This document shows, piece by piece, positions 16,079 through 26,193 of a stretch of 64,000 nt of DNA. Source of the stretch: an uncultured Aquimarina sp. (lineage in GTDB: Bacteria; Bacteroidota; Bacteroidia; Flavobacteriales; Flavobacteriaceae); assembly GCF_947500065.1 (NCBI RefSeq), contig NZ_CANMQT010000002.1, positions 62,001 to 126,000 of the forward strand, given 5' to 3'. Under the pieces are notes generated by a model, which was not told the origin of the DNA, searched no databases, and saw nothing but the letters and a program-made list of their open reading frames with translations. Both the position numbers and the translations under genes were made by a program. Each line of letters starts with the position of its first letter. The first letter of the stretch is position 1.

Positions 16079-19000
16079 TTATTGCACTATAAATCTTTTT
16101 ATCTTTTTATTAGTATCATTTCCTACCTGTAAAAGATACAATCCACTCGATAAATTACTTACATCAATATTGCCATCTGTCATTTTCTTACCTATTACTT
16201 TTTGGCCTGCATAATTATAGATTGTAATACTCGTTTCCTTATCCGAAAGACCGCTAACAAACAAGATTCCTTCTGTTACAGGATTGGGATATAATTGAAG
16301 TGTTCCTTTAGGATTCAAGCTACTTGTAGCATTTGCTCTGGAAGCGGTTGTTCCTCCAATGTTTATTGTATAATCCTCTACTTCCCCATAAGTAAATGTT
16401 TCGCAAGGAGTGGCAGTTGCATTATACTTTAAACTTACGCGCATCCTTGTTGTTCCTGTTGATGCACTAGATGGCACTGTAAAATCATAGGATTGATTTG
16501 CATCACTACGTGTAGATTCTGAAACTATTAATTCTGAACTATCAAAAATTCCATTTTGATTATAATCAATCCAAACGTTCCAATACTCAGTATATACGGT
16601 TCCTGTGTAATTAAGGCTTAACACAATCGTATTTTGCCCATAGGATATGGTTCCTGTTAAGTTTGTATAATCTGTATACCCACTAGTAGCCGCAGAAGTA
16701 TTATCGATCCCTCCAATACTTACATAATCGATATATTCATCATTCACATTATTACCTTGACTATTACAATAGGTAATTACAACACCTGTAGTAGTTATGG
16801 TTACAGAATCACTTGCTGAAGAACTATTTCCTGCAGCATCTTTTGCCGCTACTACAAATGTATATTCTGAATTAGGATTCAATCCGCTAACAGTAGTATT
16901 AGCAGAGACAGAAGTAGCTATCAAAGTAGCTCCCTGATAAATTTCATATTCAGATACCCCAATATTATCCGTAGATGCATCCCAGGATAAATCAACCGTT
17001 GTTCCCGTAATATTTGATGCTATTACATTGGTTGGTGTAGATGGAGCTTGCGTATCAGGAGTTGTAGAAATAATCTTAAGATCATCAATAGCCATATCAC
17101 TTCGGAATCCATTTCCTGTAGTACCTTTAAACTGAAGCTTAATTACAGATCCGGCATATGCAGAAAGATCTATAGAAGCTTGGCTCCATTGATCTCCTTG
17201 ACTTCCGTTTCTACTCCAAAGTGAAGTATAGCTGGATCCATCATCAGTACTTGCTAATATCTCTAAAGACCCCATATTGGTTCCATTCATATGATATCCA
17301 AATTCTAAGGTAGCACCAGTTAACGCTTCCAGATCAATGCAAGGGCTATCGAGCAAAGCTATTTTTCCTGGATATCCATTTCCATTACCAGAAGCTTCGG
17401 TAAACATATAAAATGAACCTTCCTGAGCTGAAGATGGTCCTGTTCCGTTAGACGGTGTTCCATTGCTATCACGCGTCCAATTAATATCATCACCAGGAGC
17501 ATTTGTCCATACACCTATACTAGATTCAAAACCTTCTGTATATGGAAATGTAACAATCCCCGCACAAGCAGGTACTCCTGTTGTAGTAAAAGATATTGAA
17601 CTACTGTAAGGCGAAGTAGTTGCTCCGGCACATATACTACGTACTTGGGCTTCATAAGCCGTTTCTGTCGCTAGATTCGTAAGATTCGTAGTGTTAGTAT
17701 TAGCAGAAACCACAGTCCAATTTGTAGTTCCCGTTTCTCTATATCTAACATCAAAAGTAGCTCCAGCACTACCAGACCAACTTAGATTAGCGCTAGTTGA
17801 TTGTACCGAAGATGCAACCAGTCCTGTTGGTGCAACCGCTCCAATTGGAGTTAATTGTACATCTTGAATTACTGCTTGACCGTCTGCAATCGTAACACCT
17901 GTGATTGTTTTTGATTCGTAACATTCTGCTTCATACACTAACGTATAAGTTCCAGCTTTGATCGGCCTGTAATAATCACCCTCCGGTAATTCTGTCGGTG
18001 TCCATGTTTCGTATGTTTCTTTTCCCACGACGGTTACTTTAGCATCAATCGCCTGATTAGTAACCGCATCTGTAACAACACCGCGTATTCCGTAATTAAC
18101 CTGTTTTAAAAAACCAATCAATGCTTCTTGATTATAATTCCAGAAATTAACTAATTGGCTAGCTGCAGGAGTTTTGGCATTAGAAAGTTCTACGGTTACT
18201 TCTCTTCCCTTATGATAATATATTTGATAATCTTGTCGTCCTCCTTGCACTTCGTACCAAGCATAGCCATTGGTAATTCCGTTATTAAGTGCGTCAAAAT
18301 ATCCATTAGGACTATTTTGTTGACAAAAATCCCTGTATTCTTCTGATACATGAACAAAATAGTCTTCATCAGGATGAGCTCCGGCATAGGTATCCCAAGG
18401 ATAGTTGATTAGTTCAATTCCACCATGAAAATTAGCCGATAGCACAAAATGTTTAGAGGCTGCAAAATCCATAAATCGCTGTGTTTCTATCTGGTGACTA
18501 TTCCCATCAGGGTTTGTTCCGTCATCAGGATCAGGATAGTTTCGATTAAGATCTACGTTATTAGCATTACCTCTGGTAGCATTCGCTACGGATGTATTAC
18601 TTGCACTATTTCTATACGTTCCGTCTGGATTCGCTAATGGATTAATCCACACCTCATTATTATCCAGCAGTTGTTTGATCTCTGCATGTCTTGGATGTGA
18701 TGTATCATTATACGTAGTCAATAAAAAATCAATAAGATTGAGCATCATAGGATACCCTGCTATTTCATCTCCGTGCATAGAAGAAGTGTACATTACTCGT
18801 GGTTCTTGCTCATTTGACCCCACGTTATCGGACAGCTTCACAAAAAGTAAGGACTTATCTCCTTCTGTAGTAGTACCTATATTTTCTACTTGGCATATCG
18901 TAGGATTATTAGTAGCAAAATCATTCATCATACTTACATAATCGGCATATGTGGGATATGCAGTTAATGGAAATGTAGCTGCTTTTACAGACAAGTCTGA

Positions 19001-19312
19001 TGTCATCGTTCTATACCCTATGATATTATCTTCCTGTGTTGTAGTAAAAGAAATGTTTTTTTGTAGAAACTGATCAAACTGCGTTTGATTAGCCATTAGT
19101 TTTACAATTCCAGTCGCTTCATCATAATGAACAATGGACAACTCTTGAGTCAGCGTTTGTAGTTCAGCAGGACTGTTTATAACGATATCGAATATCACCT
19201 CTCCTTTTAGGTTTAGGTATTCAATAGCTTTTTCTTTTTGGGTTTGCTGTGCAAATAGTGAAGTACCAAGGATCATACAGACCCATAAGGCAAGTGTTAG
19301 TTTTTTCTTCAT
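16079..19312 (-). CDS. Secreted M14 zinc carboxypeptidase, multidomain, T9SS sorted
   Basis: This 1077-aa protein starts with a signal peptide (MKKKLTLALWVCMILGTSLF). The M14 catalytic domain (about 110-400) shows zinc ligands in HGDEIAG (H180, E183) and a His in SANFHGG, the NVDLNRNYPDPDDG loop, and the catalytic Glu in EVTVELSN. A carboxypeptidase-regulatory-like domain follows (RGVVTDAVTNQAIDAKVTV), then fibronectin III, a MAM-like region (FPYTEGFESSIGVWTNAPGD), a second fibronectin III, a GEVEDY-type domain (YGEVEDYTINI), and a T9SS type A C-terminus (QLYPNPVTEGILF to RFIVQ). It likely trims extracellular peptides. Its own terminator and upstream spacer make it a separate unit inside the accessory region. 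Confidence 0.9.
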   Translation of the reverse strand: MKKKLTLALWVCMILGTSLFAQQTQKEKAIEYLNLKGEVIFDIVINSPAELQTLTQELSIVHYDEATGIVKLMANQTQFDQFLQKNISFTTTQEDNIIGYRTMTSDLSVKAATFPLTAYPTYADYVSMMNDFATNNPTICQVENIGTTTEGDKSLLFVKLSDNVGSNEQEPRVMYTSSMHGDEIAGYPMMLNLIDFLLTTYNDTSHPRHAEIKQLLDNNEVWINPLANPDGTYRNSASNTSVANATRGNANNVDLNRNYPDPDDGTNPDGNSHQIETQRFMDFAASKHFVLSANFHGGIELINYPWDTYAGAHPDEDYFVHVSEEYRDFCQQNSPNGYFDALNNGITNGYAWYEVQGGRQDYQIYYHKGREVTVELSNAKTPAASQLVNFWNYNQEALIGFLKQVNYGIRGVVTDAVTNQAIDAKVTVVGKETYETWTPTELPEGDYYRPIKAGTYTLVYEAECYESKTITGVTIADGQAVIQDVQLTPIGAVAPTGLVASSVQSTSANLSWSGSAGATFDVRYRETGTTNWTVVSANTNTTNLTNLATETAYEAQVRSICAGATTSPYSSSISFTTTGVPACAGIVTFPYTEGFESSIGVWTNAPGDDINWTRDSNGTPSNGTGPSSAQEGSFYMFTEASGNGNGYPGKIALLDSPCIDLEALTGATLEFGYHMNGTNMGSLEILASTDDGSSYTSLWSRNGSQGDQWSQASIDLSAYAGSVIKLQFKGTTGNGFRSDMAIDDLKIISTTPDTQAPSTPTNVIASNITGTTVDLSWDASTDNIGVSEYEIYQGATLIATSVSANTTVSGLNPNSEYTFVVAAKDAAGNSSSASDSVTITTTGVVITYCNSQGNNVNDEYIDYVSIGGIDNTSAATSGYTDYTNLTGTISYGQNTIVLSLNYTGTVYTEYWNVWIDYNQNGIFDSSELIVSESTRSDANQSYDFTVPSSASTGTTRMRVSLKYNATATPCETFTYGEVEDYTINIGGTTASRANATSSLNPKGTLQLYPNPVTEGILFVSGLSDKETSITIYNYAGQKVIGKKMTDGNIDVSNLSSGLYLLQVGNDTNKKIKRFIVQ

Positions 19313-19531
19313 GGTTTTTAAGAGTGTTTGTGTGTGACATACTTTGGTTAAGTAGCGGTCAATACAGTTAAATTGGTTTTATTAATTATAAAGATAGAAT
19401 AAAAAACGACAACACTGAGGTAGAACAACAGATCTTTTCCCCAACCTATACTCCAGTTTATCAATAGATTAACTAGCAGAACCAGCTTATCACAAGTACC
19501 CTATGAATCTATCATTATGAGAAAAAAGAAT
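19313..19531. other. Spacer upstream of the carboxypeptidase gene
   Basis: It contains no ORF of note and should hold the carboxypeptidase promoter. No clear consensus boxes were identified. Confidence 0.4.
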
Positions 19532-19563
19532 AAAAAAAACCGCTCGAATTGAGCGGTTTTTTT
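19532..19563 (-). terminator. Rho-independent terminator of the toxin-immunity operon
   Basis: AAAAAAAACCGCTC (19532-19545), loop GAATT, then GAGCGGTTTTTTT (19551-19563). The stem is perfect and flanked by A/T runs. It lies 80 nt beyond the stop of the 129-aa gene and marks the end of the operon that starts near 26537. Confidence 0.92.
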
Positions 19564-19643
19564 AAGACTTGTTATATTCTTATTTCATATGGATTATAGA
19601 TCTGTCTTTATTTTGATATTAGGTGATTTTATATTAAAAAAAC

Positions 19644-20033
19644 TTAACTTGGTGTCCCTGCTGGAACCTTAGAAAAATCCCCAGACAACATATCCTGACA
19701 ATATCGTTCTAACAAAATCCTAAATGAATATACAATCATATCATTCCCTTCTTGTAACGAATCGATGTAAATTGTTTCTTCCGGAGTTAAAAACTCTTTA
19801 AAATCAGAAAACCCTTTTATTTCTTCAACCTTAGATGGGTAGTAAAATTCATTTTTAATTTTATTTCTAAAAGCGGTTATTATACCATCTTCCCATCTTT
19901 CAGTACAAAAATAAATTTCCACACGCTCATTTTCGATTTTTACAACATATTCTTCATCCGAAAAGAAATCTAGTTCATACTTCTCGATAATTTTACCGAA
20001 TTGATCCTTAATAAATTTATTATTTATTTTCAT
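19644..20033 (-). CDS. Immunity-like protein, unrecognised family
   Basis: This 129-aa acidic, soluble protein has no signal peptide or membrane segment. It has a beta-then-helix character (EEYVVKIENERVEIYFCTER, then a helical C-terminal half). I do not recognise the family. It starts 5 nt after the stop of a large protein with polymorphic-toxin features and is followed by a terminator, the classic place for an immunity protein. The role is inferred from size, charge and position. Confidence 0.55.
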   Translation of the reverse strand: MKINNKFIKDQFGKIIEKYELDFFSDEEYVVKIENERVEIYFCTERWEDGIITAFRNKIKNEFYYPSKVEEIKGFSDFKEFLTPEETIYIDSLQEGNDMIVYSFRILLERYCQDMLSGDFSKVPAGTPS

Positions 20034-20038
20034 CTTTT

Positions 20039-22606
20039 TTAGTCTACTATTTTATGATCTTCAAAGTTAGTTAAAGTTTGTAAGCTTTTTGCTTTTTCTG
20101 ACGGAACCATTTTATTAGTTTTAGAGTCATATCGATAGCCATGTTTCCATTCGAATCGATGAATTTCTTTTCCATAACCCGTTAACACTTCTATTCTCTT
20201 TCCATCTTTTATTATTGGTCTATACAAATCTATTTTTCTAGTTATCAACAGAATATTCTCTCTTCTTTTTACCGCTGCATCCACCCATTTAGCATTTACC
20301 CTATTAAAAAAACCTCCTCTTTTCGAAAAATAACGTACAACTTCCTCTGAAACATTTAGCAAATTATATTTCTGACCAGAAGGTGCTAAAAATTCAAAGT
20401 TTCTTCTCAGAATTTCGAAATCAGTAATTACAGGATAGTCTAATTCTTTTAAAATAAACTTTAAATCTGTCATCCAACCTCCTACCAGATAGGTTCCTAA
20501 AGGTGTATCCTTACTTACAACAACACCCGAACTTGGTTTATGTTTAAACGTGCTTCTTTTAAATATAATTAGCAATTCATCCAAATATTGTTCCAGTTTT
20601 TTATTTCTTCCAGTATTAGAAAAATAACCTTCAAGCTCTGTTTTTGCCTGAGCTTTGGAGCCCACAAAGATCTCTTCATTTTTATAAACAAACCTGAAAC
20701 TGTCTTCTCCCAGCTTCTGTACAGTAAAACCAACCTTTTCTAATTGGTTAATCCAAATTCTTTTCGACAATAACTTTATAGTTTTAAAAAACGCTTGAAT
20801 AGGAATAATTTCTCCAAGTAACACTCCAGATCCAGAAGAAAGAACAACATCAGCCTTAACAGATGCCCAGGCATCATCCAACCATTTCCCCAAATCATCT
20901 AAAAACTTTGGAAAGTTACTCAGTTGTTTTTGTATTTCTCTGATAATCGTTAAAATGCCATCAATAGTGAATTTAATGGTCTTTTCGGTAGCTCTATACA
21001 CTCCTTTAATCAGACTTTTATAAGAATCCACAGCTAGTTTTAAAGCTGTTCCGACTGTTTTAGCTCCTCCTGTGAGGATTGCAAACACCACTTCTTCGAC
21101 TATAAATCCGATCAGATATCCAATACCATATCCCAATTTATCTGAAGAAATTGAAGGAGGAGAAGTCAAGAATTTCACAAAAAGTCCAATCATAAACTTG
21201 AAGAACGCTTTGATATTTTTCAAGGTAAATAACTTCGCAGTCGCTTCCATAGCATTTTCGAAAAGCTCTACGAATAAGCTAAACATAGATGCTGGAGTTT
21301 TGGCAGTTTGCTCTTGAGCTTTATTAATTCCAATAACAATCTTACAGATCAAACCAATCAGATCAAAAATACCTTTGACCACATCGACCAAACTATTGAT
21401 CAATCCCACTAAAAAGGAATTTAAAAAAATGAAATAACTTTTAGTTAATGACAATACCTGAGAAGCTACTTCTTTTAGAAATGTTTTTCCTTCATTTATA
21501 AAATCAAAAAGAACACTTATTTTTTCTTTTACAAAATCACGAATCAACTGAAAAGGGATTTTATCAATTCCTGTTTGTAATTGATTTTCCAAAGCATCCA
21601 ACTTTTGGGTAAATCCACTTAATAATTGATCATAATCTGTATTTTCATTGAGTGTTTCTATTTGCTCTATCAACTCAAAACCGGGAAGTATTGGACTATA
21701 CGTTTTATCTGGGTTTCCAGCTTTATCAAATGCCTTCCAATATTTACTTCCAATCTTCAGGTTATTTTCAATTCCTTTGGAAACAGTATCCATAGCATCT
21801 GCTACTTTTTCTAAAGCAAAATTGGCAGGAATATTCACTACTTCTATACCTTTTTGAAATACATTTCGAATTAAATAAAAAACACTGTCTTTATCTTTTA
21901 CATGATCTTCCAACACTTCTTTAACTACCGAAGAACTAACGCCAATTTCAAAGGTTTTGGTCAATTTGGCGATATCATTATATGGAATATCAGTGCTTTC
22001 GGTAATATTATCACCAGAGTTTACTCGTATTACTGAACCAAAGGTGTTGTAAGCATCGTCTTTTTCTATAAACATGACGATCTCATTAGCACCTAATTGA
22101 TTGATCTTTTGATATGCTCGCTCTAGTTTTGCTCCGTCTTTAGTAATAAATAAAATAACTGATAATTCTGATCCTTCTAATTGTTCATTTAACAAGCTAA
22201 GATCGGGTGGAAATTTTTTCTTATTTCCAACACCTTTGGCAGTGACTTCTACCTCATCTAAAATCACAATTTCAGGATTGAAAACAAAGTAATTTCCTTC
22301 AAACTCAAATACTTCTCTTTGTGATGAAAACCCAACAATATTTCTAATTTCTCCAGTAGAGGAGAATTGGCCAAATTTCTGCAAATATTCTTTTACAAAA
22401 AGATCTGAATATTCAATTCCGGAAGGAGTAATTCTAGCATAGGAATTGTTATTCTCATCCAACGTAACTTGATTATAAACAAGAACTTCTGAAAATAATG
22501 AATTGGTCTGATCTAAAACTTCGATTTGATCATTGAAAACGGTAATATTTGGAAATGGCTGGTATTTTTTGTCAAAATTCCTAACACCATATTCATATGC
22601 ATACAT
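20039..22606 (-). CDS. Large toxin-like protein with hydrophobic core, unrecognised family
   Basis: This 855-aa protein from the ATG at 22606 has no signal peptide. An ATG at 22651 would add 15 residues, but it falls inside a hairpin arm. The N-terminal ~130 residues are beta-rich. Residues about 390-430 (FIFLNSFLVGLINSLVDVV, then GIFDLIGLICKIVIGI) and 490-530 (LGYGIGYLIGFIVEEVVFAI, then LTGGAKTVGTALKLAV) are strongly hydrophobic or amphipathic helices, the second typical of pre-toxin regions in polymorphic toxins. The C-terminal ~150 residues are basic, with GTYLVGGWMTDLKFILKEL and EIHRFEWKHGYRYDSKTNK, and could be a nuclease-like effector domain. No catalytic motif is certain. A small immunity-like gene follows at 5 nt. 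Confidence 0.55.
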   Translation of the reverse strand: MYAYEYGVRNFDKKYQPFPNITVFNDQIEVLDQTNSLFSEVLVYNQVTLDENNNSYARITPSGIEYSDLFVKEYLQKFGQFSSTGEIRNIVGFSSQREVFEFEGNYFVFNPEIVILDEVEVTAKGVGNKKKFPPDLSLLNEQLEGSELSVILFITKDGAKLERAYQKINQLGANEIVMFIEKDDAYNTFGSVIRVNSGDNITESTDIPYNDIAKLTKTFEIGVSSSVVKEVLEDHVKDKDSVFYLIRNVFQKGIEVVNIPANFALEKVADAMDTVSKGIENNLKIGSKYWKAFDKAGNPDKTYSPILPGFELIEQIETLNENTDYDQLLSGFTQKLDALENQLQTGIDKIPFQLIRDFVKEKISVLFDFINEGKTFLKEVASQVLSLTKSYFIFLNSFLVGLINSLVDVVKGIFDLIGLICKIVIGINKAQEQTAKTPASMFSLFVELFENAMEATAKLFTLKNIKAFFKFMIGLFVKFLTSPPSISSDKLGYGIGYLIGFIVEEVVFAILTGGAKTVGTALKLAVDSYKSLIKGVYRATEKTIKFTIDGILTIIREIQKQLSNFPKFLDDLGKWLDDAWASVKADVVLSSGSGVLLGEIIPIQAFFKTIKLLSKRIWINQLEKVGFTVQKLGEDSFRFVYKNEEIFVGSKAQAKTELEGYFSNTGRNKKLEQYLDELLIIFKRSTFKHKPSSGVVVSKDTPLGTYLVGGWMTDLKFILKELDYPVITDFEILRRNFEFLAPSGQKYNLLNVSEEVVRYFSKRGGFFNRVNAKWVDAAVKRRENILLITRKIDLYRPIIKDGKRIEVLTGYGKEIHRFEWKHGYRYDSKTNKMVPSEKAKSLQTLTNFEDHKIVD

Positions 22607-22640
22607 AGTTGTTTTCTTTTGTATTAATATTAATTTTAAG

Positions 22641-22685
22641 GCATACAGCATCCCCTAATCCTTAATTAGCGGGGACACTGTATGC
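22641..22685 (-). promoter_or_regulatory. Intercistronic hairpin before the toxin-like gene
   Basis: GCATACAGCATCCCC (22641-22655) pairs with GGGGACACTGTATGC (22671-22685), 13 of 15 positions complementary, and the loop region contains TAAT and ATTA that can pair further. There is no U-tract on the minus strand. It lies between the 1147-aa gene and the toxin-like gene and could set their relative expression by RNA processing or attenuation. Confidence 0.5.
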
Positions 22686-22747
22686 AGTGAATTTGAAACC
22701 ATTTTTCAGGTTTTACAATTCACCTTTTCCTTATATTTAAAATGAAA

Positions 22748-25700
22748 TTATGATACTGCGGTATCGCCTACCGTATCAGATCCGATACCTCCTGTATCTA
22801 TAGATTCGTCATCACCTCCAATCAACTCATTGGTTTGCTGGATTGGATTAAGATCAGAATCAAACTGAGACCAGTCTGCACAATCAGAATCGCACGGCAA
22901 TCCTTCTACATTAAGACCTATGGATCCGGCCTGGATAACAGTCAGAGATGTAGGAACACGAGTCTCCCAAGTTTCCTCTACTACGCTTTCTGGATTCTGA
23001 AGTTCTTCTACAATAGAAACGAACTCTTCATCATCAATTGTTGGCACTTGACCACCATTCCAGATCTGACCAGTTGCCAGATACCAGTTAACCATTTCTT
23101 CAAACCCAGGACGTACTGTAATAATCACTCTGGCCATACCACTCTGTAAAAAAGCCTTGAATAATGGATCGTTATTATCTACGATATACTTTCCTCCCCA
23201 ATTTTCTTTTTTAGCCCAGTAAAATGGATAGAACTGGTAACTCATAATATCCCACTCAAAAGCTTGCTCGAAGAACTTAACTCTCGCGGCATAAGTATCC
23301 AGTGTATCATTGGTGTGATTAGGTCGAATCTCTAACCCTTCTCCTGTGATCATTCCTTCTACTCCTACTTTATCCTGCCCTAATAAGTACGTAATACAAT
23401 TTTTACGCAATACGGTTTTTTCTATTTGTCTATAGAATCCAGGATTGACTTTTAGCATTTCTTCTTGTTGTGCTTTTAGCGCTTCTAACTTTTCGTTATA
23501 CTCAGCCAGTTTAGTTTCATAGGCATCCATAATTGCCTCAAAAGCTTTGATTTGCTGAGCTTGTCTTCCTTCTGGAGATAATTCGCATGTTACATACAGA
23601 TTAAAAGCATATACTCCTACATCCCAAGATGTCACGGAAAATTCTAAAGAATTACTGATTTTTTGACTGAAGAAACTTCCGGAAAGTATAATACTTTCTG
23701 AAGCATCCTGAGCTGTAAATGAATGCTTTCTACCACCTATTGTGATGGAACCATTTCTTCTCCAGGTTCCTTCATGAATCCCTCTTTCATAGGTGAAATA
23801 TCCGGAATATCTACTTACCAAATATCCTTCTGGTATATCAACATTCTCGTGACCCGCATGTCCAAATCGTCCGTTATTTATAGAAGTATCATCTTTACTA
23901 TACGCTTTAGAAACTGTAACATTTTCGGCAGGCAATGGATCTATTGATGCATTGAATACTCCTGCCCAATACTTCAATGTAGAAGCAGTAACCTTACTAT
24001 AATCTGATAGATTAAGAACACTTGAAGTTCTTGGATCTACAGGTTTTGTTAATACCTCATCCGTATTATTTCCTTTTAGCTTTATAGCTTCATCATGAAA
24101 AGCTGCAGGTTCTGGTATCATAAATTCATACATCAATCGCTTTCCATAATTTAGAATGCTATTGTTGTAAATTTTATCTACCCAGCGATATACTCCAGAA
24201 ATATGCTTATCTCCTTTGCGATTATCAAAACCATGCGAGCTGTTTTCTTCATATTCTTCGACCACTTTTGTCACACGTTCCTCACGAACTTTTTGCACAA
24301 CTCGATCTAATGCTCTCTCTGTCAATTCTTTTGCCTGACTGATTGCCTGAAGATTTGATTCTTCTTTACTGGTATTATTAGCATAACTGGCATTAGCGCT
24401 GGCACTAAATCCAGAAGGATTTGAATACGATACTCCTGCATTTGCCGCAAAAGACTGATCCTTGGCAATCACAGACGCGATCTCCTGATTCATCTCAAAA
24501 CGACCTGTAGAAGTAGTTTCTGTTAAACTTTCTGTTTCTTGCTCTGCAGAAGTAGTCAAGGTATCCTCTTGTCTACGCAATCTTCTGGTAGATTTTTCTT
24601 TATACTCACGAGCCATAATATTCTCGATATGAGAAACTTCTCCAGGAACATAACAACATACTTCTTGTTCTACTTTTCGATAATCTGCAATTCCTAAACG
24701 TTGTATCCCAAAACCAGTAGGTACTTCATCATCAGAACTTCCTGGATTACCTCCAGAAACTAAAGTCAATGTTCCAGCAGAACATCCATTAGTACTAAAC
24801 CCAGGAATGTTGAATTTATACTTAGCTCCATTTGCAAAAGTGATATCCCCCTTAAATCTTTCGATATCTTTATTTATTGTAATTCCATTATACAGGGTCA
24901 GAGATATACTATTATTGAGTTTTCGTTGTCTGAAATACCCATTTGTATTGCTAGTACCATCAGTATAATTCATATGATACAACGTACCTGTTACATCATA
25001 ACTACTATCAGGCACTTTGATGGTCATAATAATAGAATAGGTTTCCGAACCTATCAATCCTAACGCACAACAACTGAAGCTGAATTGAGTTCCTTCTAAT
25101 GAATCTTTAACAGGAAGTGGGGTTCCTAATACATTGATTTGTTTATTACCCAAATCAGTATTCTCGGATATAATACCAACGTTCGTTTTAATCTCCGTAT
25201 TAATCGCTTCTTTGATTTCACTAAATGAATCAAACAAAAACTCTGCACTTAATTTATTTACATATGAAAGTGTTTTTTCACTCAATAAACCCAGTGCCTT
25301 TGGATCTTCTAACTCATTTACAGCCGAAAAATCATACGCTGGTAAAATTAAATTATCATAATCTCTAACAACCGCTGTCGTTCCAGTTTCTGAATCTTCT
25401 ACTATTCTTTCTATAACCGCAGCATCATCATATGCTTTTTTTACCAATCCGTCATAATCTTTCTGGTAAAGATCTTGAGCCTTTTGATTTTCTTTTATAT
25501 ATACTTTTTCCGCTCTTTCTATTTCTTCCAGAATACATCTCAACTCTTCATTCTGCTCGGTGGCGATCGCCAGATCCATTTCTTTCTGAAAATCCTTTGC
25601 CATAATCGGTTGATCGGTCTCTGGATCTTTAACTACAGGGGTTTCAGAAAACAATGATTTATCAATTACAACTCTGGATTGAGCCATTTTTCTATAAGCT

Positions 25701-26191
25701 TCATCCGTTTTTTCTAAACGAACTGATCTTGTAACGAAAAATTCTGCAACAATATATGATAAGAGCAGATCTCTTAAATAAGGAGAGCCATTATTTATGA
25801 TATTATGATGAAGATCATCCCAAATAGCAATAATCTGAGCCGCTGTCGGCTTGTAACCATCTAAATCAGCAATTTTTGTATCCGTTTCTGCTACATTTAA
25901 TCGAGTTCTATTAGCGATCAACCATTTTGCGAACTCATTAAAATCATCTGTATCCTCTTTTAATTGCGCTACCGATTTGTATTTAGGCACATAATTCACC
26001 ATTGTTTCAGAAAGACGTTTTGCAATAGGCGCACTCACATCCAAATCTGTTGGCAAAGTTGACGTATCCGTCATAGCGATATCTTTTTCTGGATAACTAA
26101 TAAATCCATTCGCTTTTTCTTGATCTCCTATTAATTCTGGAGAACGCATGGTTACAAATCTGTATAATGTGTTCTTAATGTTTTGACTCAT
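22748..26191 (-). CDS. Large protein of unknown family, candidate carrier or pore protein
   Basis: This 1147-aa protein has no signal peptide and no classical membrane helix. The N-terminal third is helical and charged. A beta-rich middle (about 355-485) is followed by CCYVPGEVSHIENIMAREYK (512-531) and a Thr/Ser/Glu-rich stretch. Residues about 571-610 alternate small and polar residues (AANAGVSYSNPSGFSASANA), then a long charged helix runs to about 648. A coiled coil is likely at 877-915. The C-terminus has an aromatic-rich block (MSYQFYPFYWAKKENWGGKY) and an acidic tail. I do not recognise the family. Size, coiled coil and operon position suggest a structural, carrier or pore-forming partner of the toxin-like protein downstream. 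It starts 2 nt after the small HTH-like gene. Confidence 0.6.
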   Translation of the reverse strand: MSQNIKNTLYRFVTMRSPELIGDQEKANGFISYPEKDIAMTDTSTLPTDLDVSAPIAKRLSETMVNYVPKYKSVAQLKEDTDDFNEFAKWLIANRTRLNVAETDTKIADLDGYKPTAAQIIAIWDDLHHNIINNGSPYLRDLLLSYIVAEFFVTRSVRLEKTDEAYRKMAQSRVVIDKSLFSETPVVKDPETDQPIMAKDFQKEMDLAIATEQNEELRCILEEIERAEKVYIKENQKAQDLYQKDYDGLVKKAYDDAAVIERIVEDSETGTTAVVRDYDNLILPAYDFSAVNELEDPKALGLLSEKTLSYVNKLSAEFLFDSFSEIKEAINTEIKTNVGIISENTDLGNKQINVLGTPLPVKDSLEGTQFSFSCCALGLIGSETYSIIMTIKVPDSSYDVTGTLYHMNYTDGTSNTNGYFRQRKLNNSISLTLYNGITINKDIERFKGDITFANGAKYKFNIPGFSTNGCSAGTLTLVSGGNPGSSDDEVPTGFGIQRLGIADYRKVEQEVCCYVPGEVSHIENIMAREYKEKSTRRLRRQEDTLTTSAEQETESLTETTSTGRFEMNQEIASVIAKDQSFAANAGVSYSNPSGFSASANASYANNTSKEESNLQAISQAKELTERALDRVVQKVREERVTKVVEEYEENSSHGFDNRKGDKHISGVYRWVDKIYNNSILNYGKRLMYEFMIPEPAAFHDEAIKLKGNNTDEVLTKPVDPRTSSVLNLSDYSKVTASTLKYWAGVFNASIDPLPAENVTVSKAYSKDDTSINNGRFGHAGHENVDIPEGYLVSRYSGYFTYERGIHEGTWRRNGSITIGGRKHSFTAQDASESIILSGSFFSQKISNSLEFSVTSWDVGVYAFNLYVTCELSPEGRQAQQIKAFEAIMDAYETKLAEYNEKLEALKAQQEEMLKVNPGFYRQIEKTVLRKNCITYLLGQDKVGVEGMITGEGLEIRPNHTNDTLDTYAARVKFFEQAFEWDIMSYQFYPFYWAKKENWGGKYIVDNNDPLFKAFLQSGMARVIITVRPGFEEMVNWYLATGQIWNGGQVPTIDDEEFVSIVEELQNPESVVEETWETRVPTSLTVIQAGSIGLNVEGLPCDSDCADWSQFDSDLNPIQQTNELIGGDDESIDTGGIGSDTVGDTAVS

Positions 26192-26193
26192 GT

